From assembly GCA_020638635.1 (NCBI GenBank), contig JACKIE010000003.1:1-64000 (forward strand): DNA of 64,000 nt, given 5' to 3'. Of the stretch, positions 23,487 through 30,858 are shown one piece after another (the first letter of the stretch is position 1; each line of letters opens with the position of its first letter). The DNA comes from Planctomycetota bacterium. GTDB taxonomy: Bacteria > Planctomycetota > UBA8742 > UBA2392. The position numbers were made by a program, and so were the translations under genes. A model generated the notes under the pieces. It had not been told where the DNA came from. It ran no database searches and worked only from the letters and a program-made list of their open reading frames with translations.

Positions 23487-24284
23487 ATGGCTCAGCCGCG
23501 CACATTGACCAGAGAGCAGGTTAGAGACCTGGACCGCCGCGCCATCGAGGAGTACGGCATTCCGTCCATACTGCTGATGGAGAACGCCGCGCGCGCCTGC
23601 GCTGACGAAGCCGAACGCCTGCTGCGCATCGACGGCGTATCGCGCGCCATGGCCAGGCTGCGCCAGCCCGGCAGCAAGGATGACATTCCCCGCAACGTCG
23701 AAGAACTCGAGCAGTGGAAGGCCAGGCTGCACACAGCCGGCATTCCGGTCGTGGTGCTGTGCGGGCCGGGCAACAACGGCGGCGACGGATTTGCCATCGC
23801 GCGCACCTTGTACAACCGCGGCCACGCCGTGCGCGTCTACTACGTTGGCGACCCCGCCGAACTCGACAAGGCCTCGGCCGACGTGCGCCTGAACACGAAG
23901 CTGCTGCGGGGCCTAGGCGTGGAAATCGCCGAACTTCGAGGGCGAGAGCAGTTGAAGGCCGCGTGGCCCGTGTTCAACGAGGCGCCGCTGATCATCGACG
24001 CGTTGTTCGGCACGGGCCTGACGCGCACGATCGAAGATCCGTTCCGGGCGGCGATCGAGTCGGCCAACGACGCCGACACGCCCAAGCTGGCGGTAGACAT
24101 CCCCAGCGGCCTCGACGCGAACACGGGCGACATCCTGGGCGTGTGTATTCGCGCCGACAGCACGGTCACCTTCGTGGCCGCCAAGCCGGGCTTCCTACAG
24201 GCGGCCGGACCCACCTTCTGCGGGCAGGTGACGGTGGCGGAGATAGGCATCCCGCGCGCGTACATTGAAGCAGCGCTTGAGTGA
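23487..24284 (+). CDS. nnrE: NAD(P)H-hydrate epimerase (YjeF N-terminal domain)
   Basis: 265 aa. It epimerises the R form of damaged NAD(P)H hydrate so the S-specific dehydratase can repair it. Key blocks are SILLMENAARA, VVLCGPGNNGGDGFAIAR, IIDALFGTGLTR and LAVDIPSGLDANTGD, all typical of the YjeF_N Rossmann fold. The dehydratase domain often fused in bacteria (NnrD) is absent and must be encoded elsewhere. A 30-residue insert (RIDGVSRAMARLRQPG...) between the first helix and strand lengthens it. Ends at a bidirectional hairpin at 24304-24335. Confidence 0.93.
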   Translation: MAQPRTLTREQVRDLDRRAIEEYGIPSILLMENAARACADEAERLLRIDGVSRAMARLRQPGSKDDIPRNVEELEQWKARLHTAGIPVVVLCGPGNNGGDGFAIARTLYNRGHAVRVYYVGDPAELDKASADVRLNTKLLRGLGVEIAELRGREQLKAAWPVFNEAPLIIDALFGTGLTRTIEDPFRAAIESANDADTPKLAVDIPSGLDANTGDILGVCIRADSTVTFVAAKPGFLQAAGPTFCGQVTVAEIGIPRAYIEAALE

Positions 24285-24303
24285 TCACGCGCGCCGAAAC
24301 AAC

Positions 24304-24335
24304 GCAACCCGGCGGGCATGAGACCGCCGGGTTGC
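24304..24335. terminator. Bidirectional terminator hairpin
   Basis: A perfect 12-bp stem, GCAACCCGGCGG with CCGCCGGGTTGC, closes on an 8-base loop between the convergent nnrE and 24358 genes. It is followed by CATTTG on the plus strand and preceded by AAC. Confidence 0.7.
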
Positions 24336-24357
24336 CATTTGAAGCTGGTTTGACGCG

Positions 24358-25119
24358 TCATTCATTGAGTTTCTGCGGAATGCTGACCATCAGTTTCTTT
24401 GCCTTGGGATCGTTCTGGATGTTGGGCGTGTTCTTGGCGGTGAACAGGTCCGCCTTGGCGCTTGTTACCACCGAACCAAGCCGGTCTTTTTCGTCCGCGC
24501 TCAGGTTCTTCTTACGCGCGGCCTGCACTTTATCCGCGAGTTTGTCGAGAGCCTCAAGAACGCCCACGGCGGCCTTGACCCTCTTTGCCCCGTCCGTTGA
24601 CTCCAGGCTTTCACCATAGGTGAGCCTCGCCTTTGCCACCTCGGCGTTTGCTTTGTTGACGTCGGCCAGGTTGTCGGGGGCCGACCTGCCCGTGCCCGTC
24701 AGGTCGATGCCGACGTTGACCTTGCCGAGCTGTTTCTCGATTTCCTCGGCGACCTGCTTCACGTCTTTCTGGGCTTTCTTCGCTTCGCGGGCGACGCCGG
24801 CCTCGGCTGTGATGCGTGCCTTGAACTGGTCGTAGACCTGCTCGCGGCTCTTCTTCAGCTGATCGTACAGCTCGGAGCGGCGCTCTTCCGGCAGCTCGGC
24901 CATCTCGGCGGCCACTTCCTTTTCGAAGGTGATGCGTGCCGGCAGCTCGGCGACAACCTCCGTGCGGCGATCGGATGGCACGGCCCGAAAGTCTTCCTTC
25001 ACGGACCAGAACTCTCCCATCAACTGGCTGTTGGTAGCATAAACGTAGCCCACGCCGGCGGTCATGATCACGCCGATCACGGCAAACACATAGACTGCAG
25101 CTTTCAGCAACTTGGCCAT
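24358..25119 (-). CDS. Membrane-anchored coiled-coil protein, unknown function
   Basis: 253 aa from ATG 25119, with AAAGGAG five bases upstream. One transmembrane helix (about 5-28, LKAAVYVFAVIGVIMTAGVG) precedes an extracytoplasmic domain rich in Lys, Glu and Ala. Helical heptads run through ARITFEKEVAAEMAELPEER and KAQKDVKQVAEEIEKQLGKV. Two AELPxR-like repeats (VVAELPARITFEKE, EMAELPEERRSELY) suggest an internal duplication. No named domain recognised. Confidence 0.8.
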   Translation of the reverse strand: MAKLLKAAVYVFAVIGVIMTAGVGYVYATNSQLMGEFWSVKEDFRAVPSDRRTEVVAELPARITFEKEVAAEMAELPEERRSELYDQLKKSREQVYDQFKARITAEAGVAREAKKAQKDVKQVAEEIEKQLGKVNVGIDLTGTGRSAPDNLADVNKANAEVAKARLTYGESLESTDGAKRVKAAVGVLEALDKLADKVQAARKKNLSADEKDRLGSVVTSAKADLFTAKNTPNIQNDPKAKKLMVSIPQKLNE

Positions 25120-25190
25120 GTCCACTCCTTTGTGCGGTCCCCAACCCTACCAGCCAAACAGAACAGCGCCCGCGGTGCAACGCAAATGCG

Positions 25191-25216
25191 AAGCGGGGGG
25201 CTGACGCCCCCCGCTT
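25191..25216 (-). terminator. Terminator-like hairpin between two hypothetical genes
   Basis: A perfect 10-bp GC-rich stem, AAGCGGGGGG with CCCCCCGCTT, has a 6-base loop. It begins 6 bases after the stop codon of the 25222 gene and has no T tract on the minus strand. Confidence 0.6.
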
Positions 25217-25221
25217 TATTG

Positions 25222-26172
25222 CTAGTCCACGTACGGCGGTTGCTCGTCGGGGCCGCGGGGCGGACGGTTCACGTACTCGAGGTCGGCGGGCAGGAACTCC
25301 TTGTGTTCCCGCGCGGCTTTCAGCCTGGCCTTCGCTTCGTCGATCGGACCCTTGAACTCATCCTTGTCGGGCACATTGGCTGACACGGCGAAACCCACCA
25401 GCAGCTTCTTGTGCTTGTTGATCTTGGTGGCCTCGTCAGACGCGGCCTGGTACACGCCCTGCTTGCGCTGCTTCGCCGCATCAAGCAACTCATCGTCTTC
25501 CAGCAGTTCGCACTCTTCGCGATCACGATAGTCGGAAATGCGTGTGAAGGAGTCATCCAGAGGATCGAGCTGGTTCGCCTTGTAGAACAGCTCCAGCGCG
25601 TATTCGGCCTCATAGTATGCTACCCAGGCGCCAACCCAGCCCTGCTCGTTGGCCCTGTCCTTGTTGGCGGCGTCAAACGACTCGTTCATCTTCTTCATTG
25701 CCAGCCGCAGGAAGTCATAGCCGCGGCTGCCGATCGCCTCGTTGCGGTGCTTGTGCACTTCCAGGCCAAAGGCCGCGGCGTTCTTCTGGTGCGGTGTCAG
25801 CTGCTCCTGGTTGCGGGGCGGCAGATTGGTGCGGTTCGAGCCCGGGTTGTTCACATTGACGGGCGTGGTGTTTGAGCCCGCGCGACGACCGAATGCATCA
25901 AAAACCACGTCGGCCAGCACAGCCGCCAGGCCCAGCACTGTGATGGCTATGCAGATGATCCAGATCTGCTTGGCGGACTTGTGGCTGATCTTGCCCTTGC
26001 CCGGCTGCTCCTGATCCGGGGGCAGCGCGGGCATGGCCGTCGTGGACGGGCGCGCACCGCCGACAGGGCGCTTCACGGGACCGCCCTGGGCAGAGCTCAC
26101 GCGGCGGGCGGAATCTGAGGATACCTCTTCGTAATCCTCTACAATGTCGTCGTCGTCGTATTCGGGGACCAC
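25222..26172 (-). CDS. Single-pass membrane protein with acidic N-terminus, unknown function
   Basis: 316 aa. The cytoplasmic N-terminus is acidic (EYDDDDIVEDYEE) then Pro-rich (ALPPDQEQPGK). A transmembrane helix (about 69-92, IWIICIAITVLGLAAVLADVV) follows, then an Asn/Pro-rich linker. The extracytoplasmic part is probably helical, with TPR-like text such as AWVAYYEAEYALELFYKANQ. It stands upstream of another anchored protein gene and after holA on the same strand. No family recognised. Confidence 0.78.
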   Translation of the reverse strand: MVPEYDDDDIVEDYEEVSSDSARRVSSAQGGPVKRPVGGARPSTTAMPALPPDQEQPGKGKISHKSAKQIWIICIAITVLGLAAVLADVVFDAFGRRAGSNTTPVNVNNPGSNRTNLPPRNQEQLTPHQKNAAAFGLEVHKHRNEAIGSRGYDFLRLAMKKMNESFDAANKDRANEQGWVGAWVAYYEAEYALELFYKANQLDPLDDSFTRISDYRDREECELLEDDELLDAAKQRKQGVYQAASDEATKINKHKKLLVGFAVSANVPDKDEFKGPIDEAKARLKAAREHKEFLPADLEYVNRPPRGPDEQPPYVD

Positions 26173-26204
26173 CTTAGCCTCGGTTGTTGTGCCTCAAGTT
26201 GATG

Positions 26205-27266
26205 CTAACGAACTGGCGAACGTAGGGTTTCCCGTTTATGTAAAGATTCGCACAGCTTCGCCACCACAGACACCAGCAGGTTAGCCGGATCCGGTGACTC
26301 AGACTTCATGGACTCGTCGGCGTTCAGCAATACTTTGATCGCTGACTCGATCGCTTGCCTGTCCAGGTCGCGCGCCGTGGCCAGAAAGCCGCTCTTCAGG
26401 TTATCCCGCAGCCGGGCCCTCGAACTGGCTAGCGCGTCCGCCGCTGAACCTCCCTGCCGCAGTGCCAGTGCAGCGCGCCCCAAGGCTACCACCTGCAACC
26501 TCAACAAGGCGAGCAATGAGAGTACCGAGCCCATCTCAGCTTTGCCAGCCATTTTAGCGGCATGGGACAGCGCCTGTCGCGAGTCACCCGCGAGAATGGC
26601 GTCACACAGCGGAAAGGTCATGTCGGCGCCCTCATAACCGCAAGCGTGCGCGATGTCGTCCGCAGTCAGCCTGCCGCTCTCACTGAGCAGGGCCAGCTTG
26701 TGCAATTCCGAATCCGCACGGGCCAGGCTGCCGCCCGTGTATTCGCGCAGGGCCGTCAGCGCCCGGTCGTCCGCCTTCAGCCCCAGCTCGGAGGCCGCGC
26801 CCGCAGCCAGTTGGTGCCAGCCCCGCACGTCCCATGGCTTCAACTCTTCACAGATCACGCTCGGAAAGTTCTCGCACACGCGCTTTGGCACCGTCAGGTT
26901 GCGCTGGAACGTCGCGCCGTCGAACACCAGCACGTTGCGCTTGCCGGGCTTTTCAATGTATGCAGCCAGTTCATCCTTGAAACGCGTGGTGACCTCGTGA
27001 CGCGGCCCGGCCCGCTGGTTCAGCACCACGGCCGCGTAGTCGCCGCCGAACAGGCTGGGCGAGCGCAGGTCGTCCAGCAGCGAAGCAATGTTGTCTTCCA
27101 CGTGCACGCGGCGGATTTCCAGGCCGCGGGCCTGCAGCAGCGCAAGCAGCGCCTTGAGGCACTTGCGGCGCAGGTATTCCTCGGAGCCGAACACGGCGTA
27201 CACGGGCGCTTTCCCGAGCTTGTCGGGGGCCTTCAGGAAGTCGGTTGCGGGAACAGGCTTGGGCAC
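26205..27266 (-). CDS. holA: DNA polymerase III delta subunit
   Basis: 353 aa, normal for HolA. The clamp-loader delta subunit opens the beta sliding clamp. Typical features are VYAVFGSEEYLRRK at the N-terminus, the LFGGDYAAVVLN strand, a region equivalent to VCEELKPW, and the LARADSELHKLALLS helix pair of the delta lid. The start is GTG 27266; the preceding 20 bases are the arm of a repeat and show no Shine-Dalgarno match. It follows the giant VWA gene on the same strand. Confidence 0.92.
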   Translation of the reverse strand: MPKPVPATDFLKAPDKLGKAPVYAVFGSEEYLRRKCLKALLALLQARGLEIRRVHVEDNIASLLDDLRSPSLFGGDYAAVVLNQRAGPRHEVTTRFKDELAAYIEKPGKRNVLVFDGATFQRNLTVPKRVCENFPSVICEELKPWDVRGWHQLAAGAASELGLKADDRALTALREYTGGSLARADSELHKLALLSESGRLTADDIAHACGYEGADMTFPLCDAILAGDSRQALSHAAKMAGKAEMGSVLSLLALLRLQVVALGRAALALRQGGSAADALASSRARLRDNLKSGFLATARDLDRQAIESAIKVLLNADESMKSESPDPANLLVSVVAKLCESLHKRETLRSPVR

Positions 27267-27270
27267 AATG

Positions 27271-27357
27271 AGCAGGTTAGAGGTTTCAGGTTGTAGGTTG
27301 TAGGGGGACGTGCAGGGCAGGCCCTACAACCTACAACCTGATCCCTACAACCTGCTG
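27271..27357. repeat. GGTTGTAGGTTGTAG word palindrome between VWA gene and holA
   Basis: Left arm 27271-27305 contains AGCAGGTTAG then CAGGTTGTAGGTTGTAGGG. The reverse complement of the right arm (27322-27357) reads CAGCAGGTTGTAGGG then ATCAGGTTGTAGGTTGTAGGG. About 29 of 35 positions pair, with a 16-base loop. It fills the 92-base gap, ending 1 base from the VWA stop and 5 from the holA start. Confidence 0.85.
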
Positions 27358-27358
27358 T

Positions 27359-30300
27359 TTAGACCATGCGCACCAACTTGCGGGTCAGCCATTCACCGGC
27401 AAGCAACAGGATCAGCAACACCAGCAGCAGGGTTCGCAGGCCGAAGCGGTCTTCGTTGCGGTCCCAGACCAGGGCGGTGATGCCCTTGACCTCGTTTTCG
27501 CGCTCGCGGATTTCCAGCGCGGCGTCGCCGGCGTCGGTCATCAGGTAGACGCGCTTGCCGTCCTGGTATGCCAGCGGCGCACGCTGAGGCGGCAGCTTGG
27601 TGGCGCGGTCTTTCAGGCCGTCCAGATCGAGCGTCAGATTTCGCAACTCGGCAATCGGCGCGATCACCGTGTAACGGTGCGGGGTCTTGCGGCTCTCTTC
27701 ATAGCCGCGCACCCATACGTCGAACTGCCCTGGCTCGTTGGCCTCGACGATGCCTTCGAACAGATTAGGGCTCCAGCTGACTTCACGCAGCACCACGCGC
27801 CGCGATGTCAGGCGACCCTGGCTGCGGGCCTGCACCTCCACGATGATCTTGCGGGAGTCGCCGTCGTCCTCGCTGACCGGCAGCTCTTTCAGTTCCTTCA
27901 GCTGGTTCTGCACCACCTCGCTGTAGATGTCGCCCAGCAGCTCGACGTAGATTTTCACATCTTCGCTGACCTGGTACTTGGTCTTGTCCGTGTAAACATC
28001 AACGCGCTGCTGTTTGCCGGCCAGGCGTCGGCTTGCGACAAAGCGGATGGTGTTCTGCCAGAAGCGGTAGAACCAGTGGTCGCCCACCCACTGGCGCCAC
28101 AACCAGGTGTCGTCGCTGCCGCAGTAGAAGCACATGCCGTTTCCGTAAGGCATGGCGGCCGTCAACACTTCACCTTCGCCCGTGACCGCGCCATCACGCG
28201 CCACGCGCGACAATGCCACGGCGGGCGCCGGCTTGATGCCGCCCGTGACCTGGTACCAGTACAGGCCGTGGAGTTCGCCGGGCTCGAAGCTGCCGTCCAC
28301 GATCTTGCCCCACAGTTCGTCGTTGCGGTCCTGGTTGCTGCTCAGGCGATGCACCTCGTGGGCGCGCCCCGCGGGTGTCAGGCGCCAATACTTGGGCACC
28401 GCGCGGTTGACCTGCGACTCATAACCGCTGGGGAAGTCCAGCTCGACGGGATACAACGAGCGCGCTTTTTCATTGTTGGCGTAGCCGCTGGGATTGTGGG
28501 CCTGGCCCGCCAGCAGGATCAGCCCGCCGCGCTGGCGCGATACCCACTCTTCGATCCAGTCCCAGTACTCGAACCGCCAGAAAGGGCTGGCCGGGTCGAT
28601 GTCGCCCAGGATGATCACGTCGTAGTTCAGCTTGAAGAATTCTTCCTTCTCGCGCACCACCTTGCCGTTGCCGAAGAACGGCCAGCCAAGCGGCTTCACG
28701 GTCTTCCTGACCTCTTCGTCGTAATTGCTGGTGGGCTGGGTCCAGCCGTCCTGCGCGTCGAACAGGAAGCCCTGGTACTCCAGTTTCTTGTCGCGCTTGA
28801 GAGCCTCATTCATGGTTCGCCACTGATAGCGCGGACGCTGCTCGAGGTAGAGCACCTTGATCTTGCGGTCGATGATCTCGACGTAGTGTTCCTTCACGTT
28901 GTTGCGGTAGGTGTCTTCGTCGGGCAGACGGTCTTCGTTCAGCTTCAGGAAGTAGACATGTTTTCCGGTTACGCCGGGCTTGAACCGGATCTTCACCTCG
29001 GCCAGCTCTTCGCTGCCGAGCTCGACGGTCATGCCGTCGGGTCCGCGCACGGGTCGGCCGTTGAGTTCTTCGTACGGGACCGGGTTGGTGACCGAATCTT
29101 CGCACAGGATCACCTTGACCTGGATGCCGGGCTTGCCCGATGCCGGGTCGGCGCGGTAGGCCTTGTCGGCGCGGATCTTGAGCTTGAAATCGAGATAGTC
29201 ACCCTTGAGGATTTCGCGATCGGCAGAGACGCTGAGCAACTCGAGCACCTTGACGGGCTTGGGGTTGCCGATCGCCACGGTGACTACTTCCATGCCTTGC
29301 TTCACGCGCGGAGCTGCGGTTTCCTCGCGCTCGGTGGCGGGCGTCGTGTCGCGCCCGTCAGACAGCAGCATCACTGTCGCGAGGTCGTCTTCGTCGGTGT
29401 AGTAGCGGCGCACCTCGGCCAGGGCTTTGTCAATCTCGGTCAGGCGGCCCTGCGGTGCGCGGAAGTCCAGGTCCGCGGGGTCGATCTCGAGGATGGCCTC
29501 ATCCGTGAGCTGGTCCCGGCCGAACTTGGTGGAGAATACGAAGTAGCGCACCATCTTCATGCGCCTGGCCTTCGCGGCGTCGTCCTGTCTGCCCTTGGCC
29601 TCAATCTCGACGGCCTTCTGCTTCAACATCTCGAGCAGATCCACGTTTCCACCGGTGGGAACGGCGAGTTTCGCGCCCTCCGTAACCAGCTCGCAGGCGA
29701 TGTCCCAACGACGCGGTCCTTCGGGGTGCACGGTCTCAAGCAGGTTTTCCACCAGCGCGCGCTTCTTCCTGATCTCCGGGTCTGAGACTTCGCCGCCGAG
29801 CAGTTCAGCGAAACGGGCTTCGCGGCGCTGGATCTCGGACAGCTTCTCGTTCAACGCGGTCTCCAGCCGGCGGACTTCTCCCTCGTCGGCCTGGCCTTCC
29901 GGCTTGGCCAGCTCGCCGGACAGGGCGGACTGCAGCAGGTCGGCCTCGGCTGACAGACGTTCCACGTCGCTGCGCGCCTGTTGCCAGTCGCGAACCATGA
30001 ACTCGCCGCCGTGCAGGCCCTTCAGCCGCTCCATCAGTCGGCCGGCGCGCTGGCGCACCACTTTTCGCACGAAGCTGCGCACCGCCAGTTCATCTTCGGT
30101 CAGCGTCACGAAGCCCTGCGCCGGCGGCTTTTCGATACGCATCCCCAAGCGCTCGAGCTGGTCCCGGGTCGCTTTGACATCGTTCGACTCGCGGTCGTCC
30201 AGTACGTTGAAAATCGGGAACTCGCGCGATTCGCCTCCCATGGAAAGGCTGTCGTCGATCAGGATCGCGACCTTGCTGCCCTCCACGTATTTCTCGGTGT

Positions 30301-30655
30301 CCACCAGCGACGGGCCCGCAAGCAGCAGGTAGAGCAGCAGCAGAATCACCATGCGCATGGCGGCCATGAAACCACGAGTCACGGCCGGGACGCGCTTCTT
30401 CTCGTAGATGTAGATCAGGATCGGAAGCCCGACCGCGATCGGCACGACGAACAGCGCGGTCCAGATCAGCGGCGAGATGCCGAGCAACCCGGGCTCGCGC
30501 GAAAGCGGCTTGAAGTTTTCCCAGTTGAAAATCGAGTCGGGCGCGACGACCTGCAGGATGCGCTCGGGGAAGATCGCGCCGTACACCACGGACACGACGA
30601 CGACCGCCAGCAGCACGCCGAACACAGACATCACGATTTTCAAACCGGTTGACAC
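27359..30655 (-). CDS. Giant membrane protein with von Willebrand A and glutamine-amidotransferase-like domains
   Basis: About 1098 aa if begun at GTG 30655 (ATG 30631 is an alternative). The frame is open to 30760, but those upstream codons are repeat DNA. Several transmembrane helices occupy the first ~130 residues. A VWA domain follows with the MIDAS motif DDSLSM (VAILIDDSLSM) and LLSDGRDTTPATE, interrupted by a long coiled-coil insert (MERLKGLHGGEF... to ALVENLLETV). The second half has a class I glutamine-amidotransferase-like fold (VIILGDIDPASPFWRF, GLILLAGQAH) and beta domains. The C-terminal helix is LLLVLLILLLAGEWL. It is last in the MoxR/DUF58/VWA set. Its role is unknown; related clusters are linked to metal-dependent assembly or envelope stress. 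Confidence 0.88.
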   Translation of the reverse strand: MSTGLKIVMSVFGVLLAVVVVSVVYGAIFPERILQVVAPDSIFNWENFKPLSREPGLLGISPLIWTALFVVPIAVGLPILIYIYEKKRVPAVTRGFMAAMRMVILLLLYLLLAGPSLVDTEKYVEGSKVAILIDDSLSMGGESREFPIFNVLDDRESNDVKATRDQLERLGMRIEKPPAQGFVTLTEDELAVRSFVRKVVRQRAGRLMERLKGLHGGEFMVRDWQQARSDVERLSAEADLLQSALSGELAKPEGQADEGEVRRLETALNEKLSEIQRREARFAELLGGEVSDPEIRKKRALVENLLETVHPEGPRRWDIACELVTEGAKLAVPTGGNVDLLEMLKQKAVEIEAKGRQDDAAKARRMKMVRYFVFSTKFGRDQLTDEAILEIDPADLDFRAPQGRLTEIDKALAEVRRYYTDEDDLATVMLLSDGRDTTPATEREETAAPRVKQGMEVVTVAIGNPKPVKVLELLSVSADREILKGDYLDFKLKIRADKAYRADPASGKPGIQVKVILCEDSVTNPVPYEELNGRPVRGPDGMTVELGSEELAEVKIRFKPGVTGKHVYFLKLNEDRLPDEDTYRNNVKEHYVEIIDRKIKVLYLEQRPRYQWRTMNEALKRDKKLEYQGFLFDAQDGWTQPTSNYDEEVRKTVKPLGWPFFGNGKVVREKEEFFKLNYDVIILGDIDPASPFWRFEYWDWIEEWVSRQRGGLILLAGQAHNPSGYANNEKARSLYPVELDFPSGYESQVNRAVPKYWRLTPAGRAHEVHRLSSNQDRNDELWGKIVDGSFEPGELHGLYWYQVTGGIKPAPAVALSRVARDGAVTGEGEVLTAAMPYGNGMCFYCGSDDTWLWRQWVGDHWFYRFWQNTIRFVASRRLAGKQQRVDVYTDKTKYQVSEDVKIYVELLGDIYSEVVQNQLKELKELPVSEDDGDSRKIIVEVQARSQGRLTSRRVVLREVSWSPNLFEGIVEANEPGQFDVWVRGYEESRKTPHRYTVIAPIAELRNLTLDLDGLKDRATKLPPQRAPLAYQDGKRVYLMTDAGDAALEIRERENEVKGITALVWDRNEDRFGLRTLLLVLLILLLAGEWLTRKLVRMV

Positions 30656-30709
30656 CAGGATCTCTCTTCTTACTGGACCAGGAACATTGCCAACGAACTT
30701 GCCTGATAG

Positions 30710-30857
30710 CTCGATTCTGGACGCTGGCTTCTGGATGCTGGCTTCAAGCCGTTGCCACACGAAACCACGGAGTGACGAAACAGCCTGTCTTCGTGGCTTT
30801 GTGCCTTTGTTTGAAACCTGCCGTTGCCGTTGCAGTTCATTCCAAATTCCAAAATCG
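30710..30857. repeat. Nested word palindrome (CTGGATGCTGG / CACGAAG)
   Basis: Outer arms: TCGATTCTGGACGCTGGCTT... (30711-30745) with TTCCAAAATCGA (30846-30857). Inner arms: CACGAAACCACGGAG (30757-30771) with CTTCGTGGCTTTGTG (30789-30803). The core near the right arm reads GCCGTTGCCGTTGCAG. It fills most of the 203-base gap between the two VWA genes and shares its architecture with 33371-33526. Confidence 0.65.
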
Positions 30858-30858
30858 A

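Noticed and set aside
27359..30760. Starting the giant VWA protein at 30760
   Set aside because: Codons 30760-30656 derive from the nested repeat element and would place a charged tail before the first helix without a ribosome site; GTG 30655 or ATG 30631 fits better.
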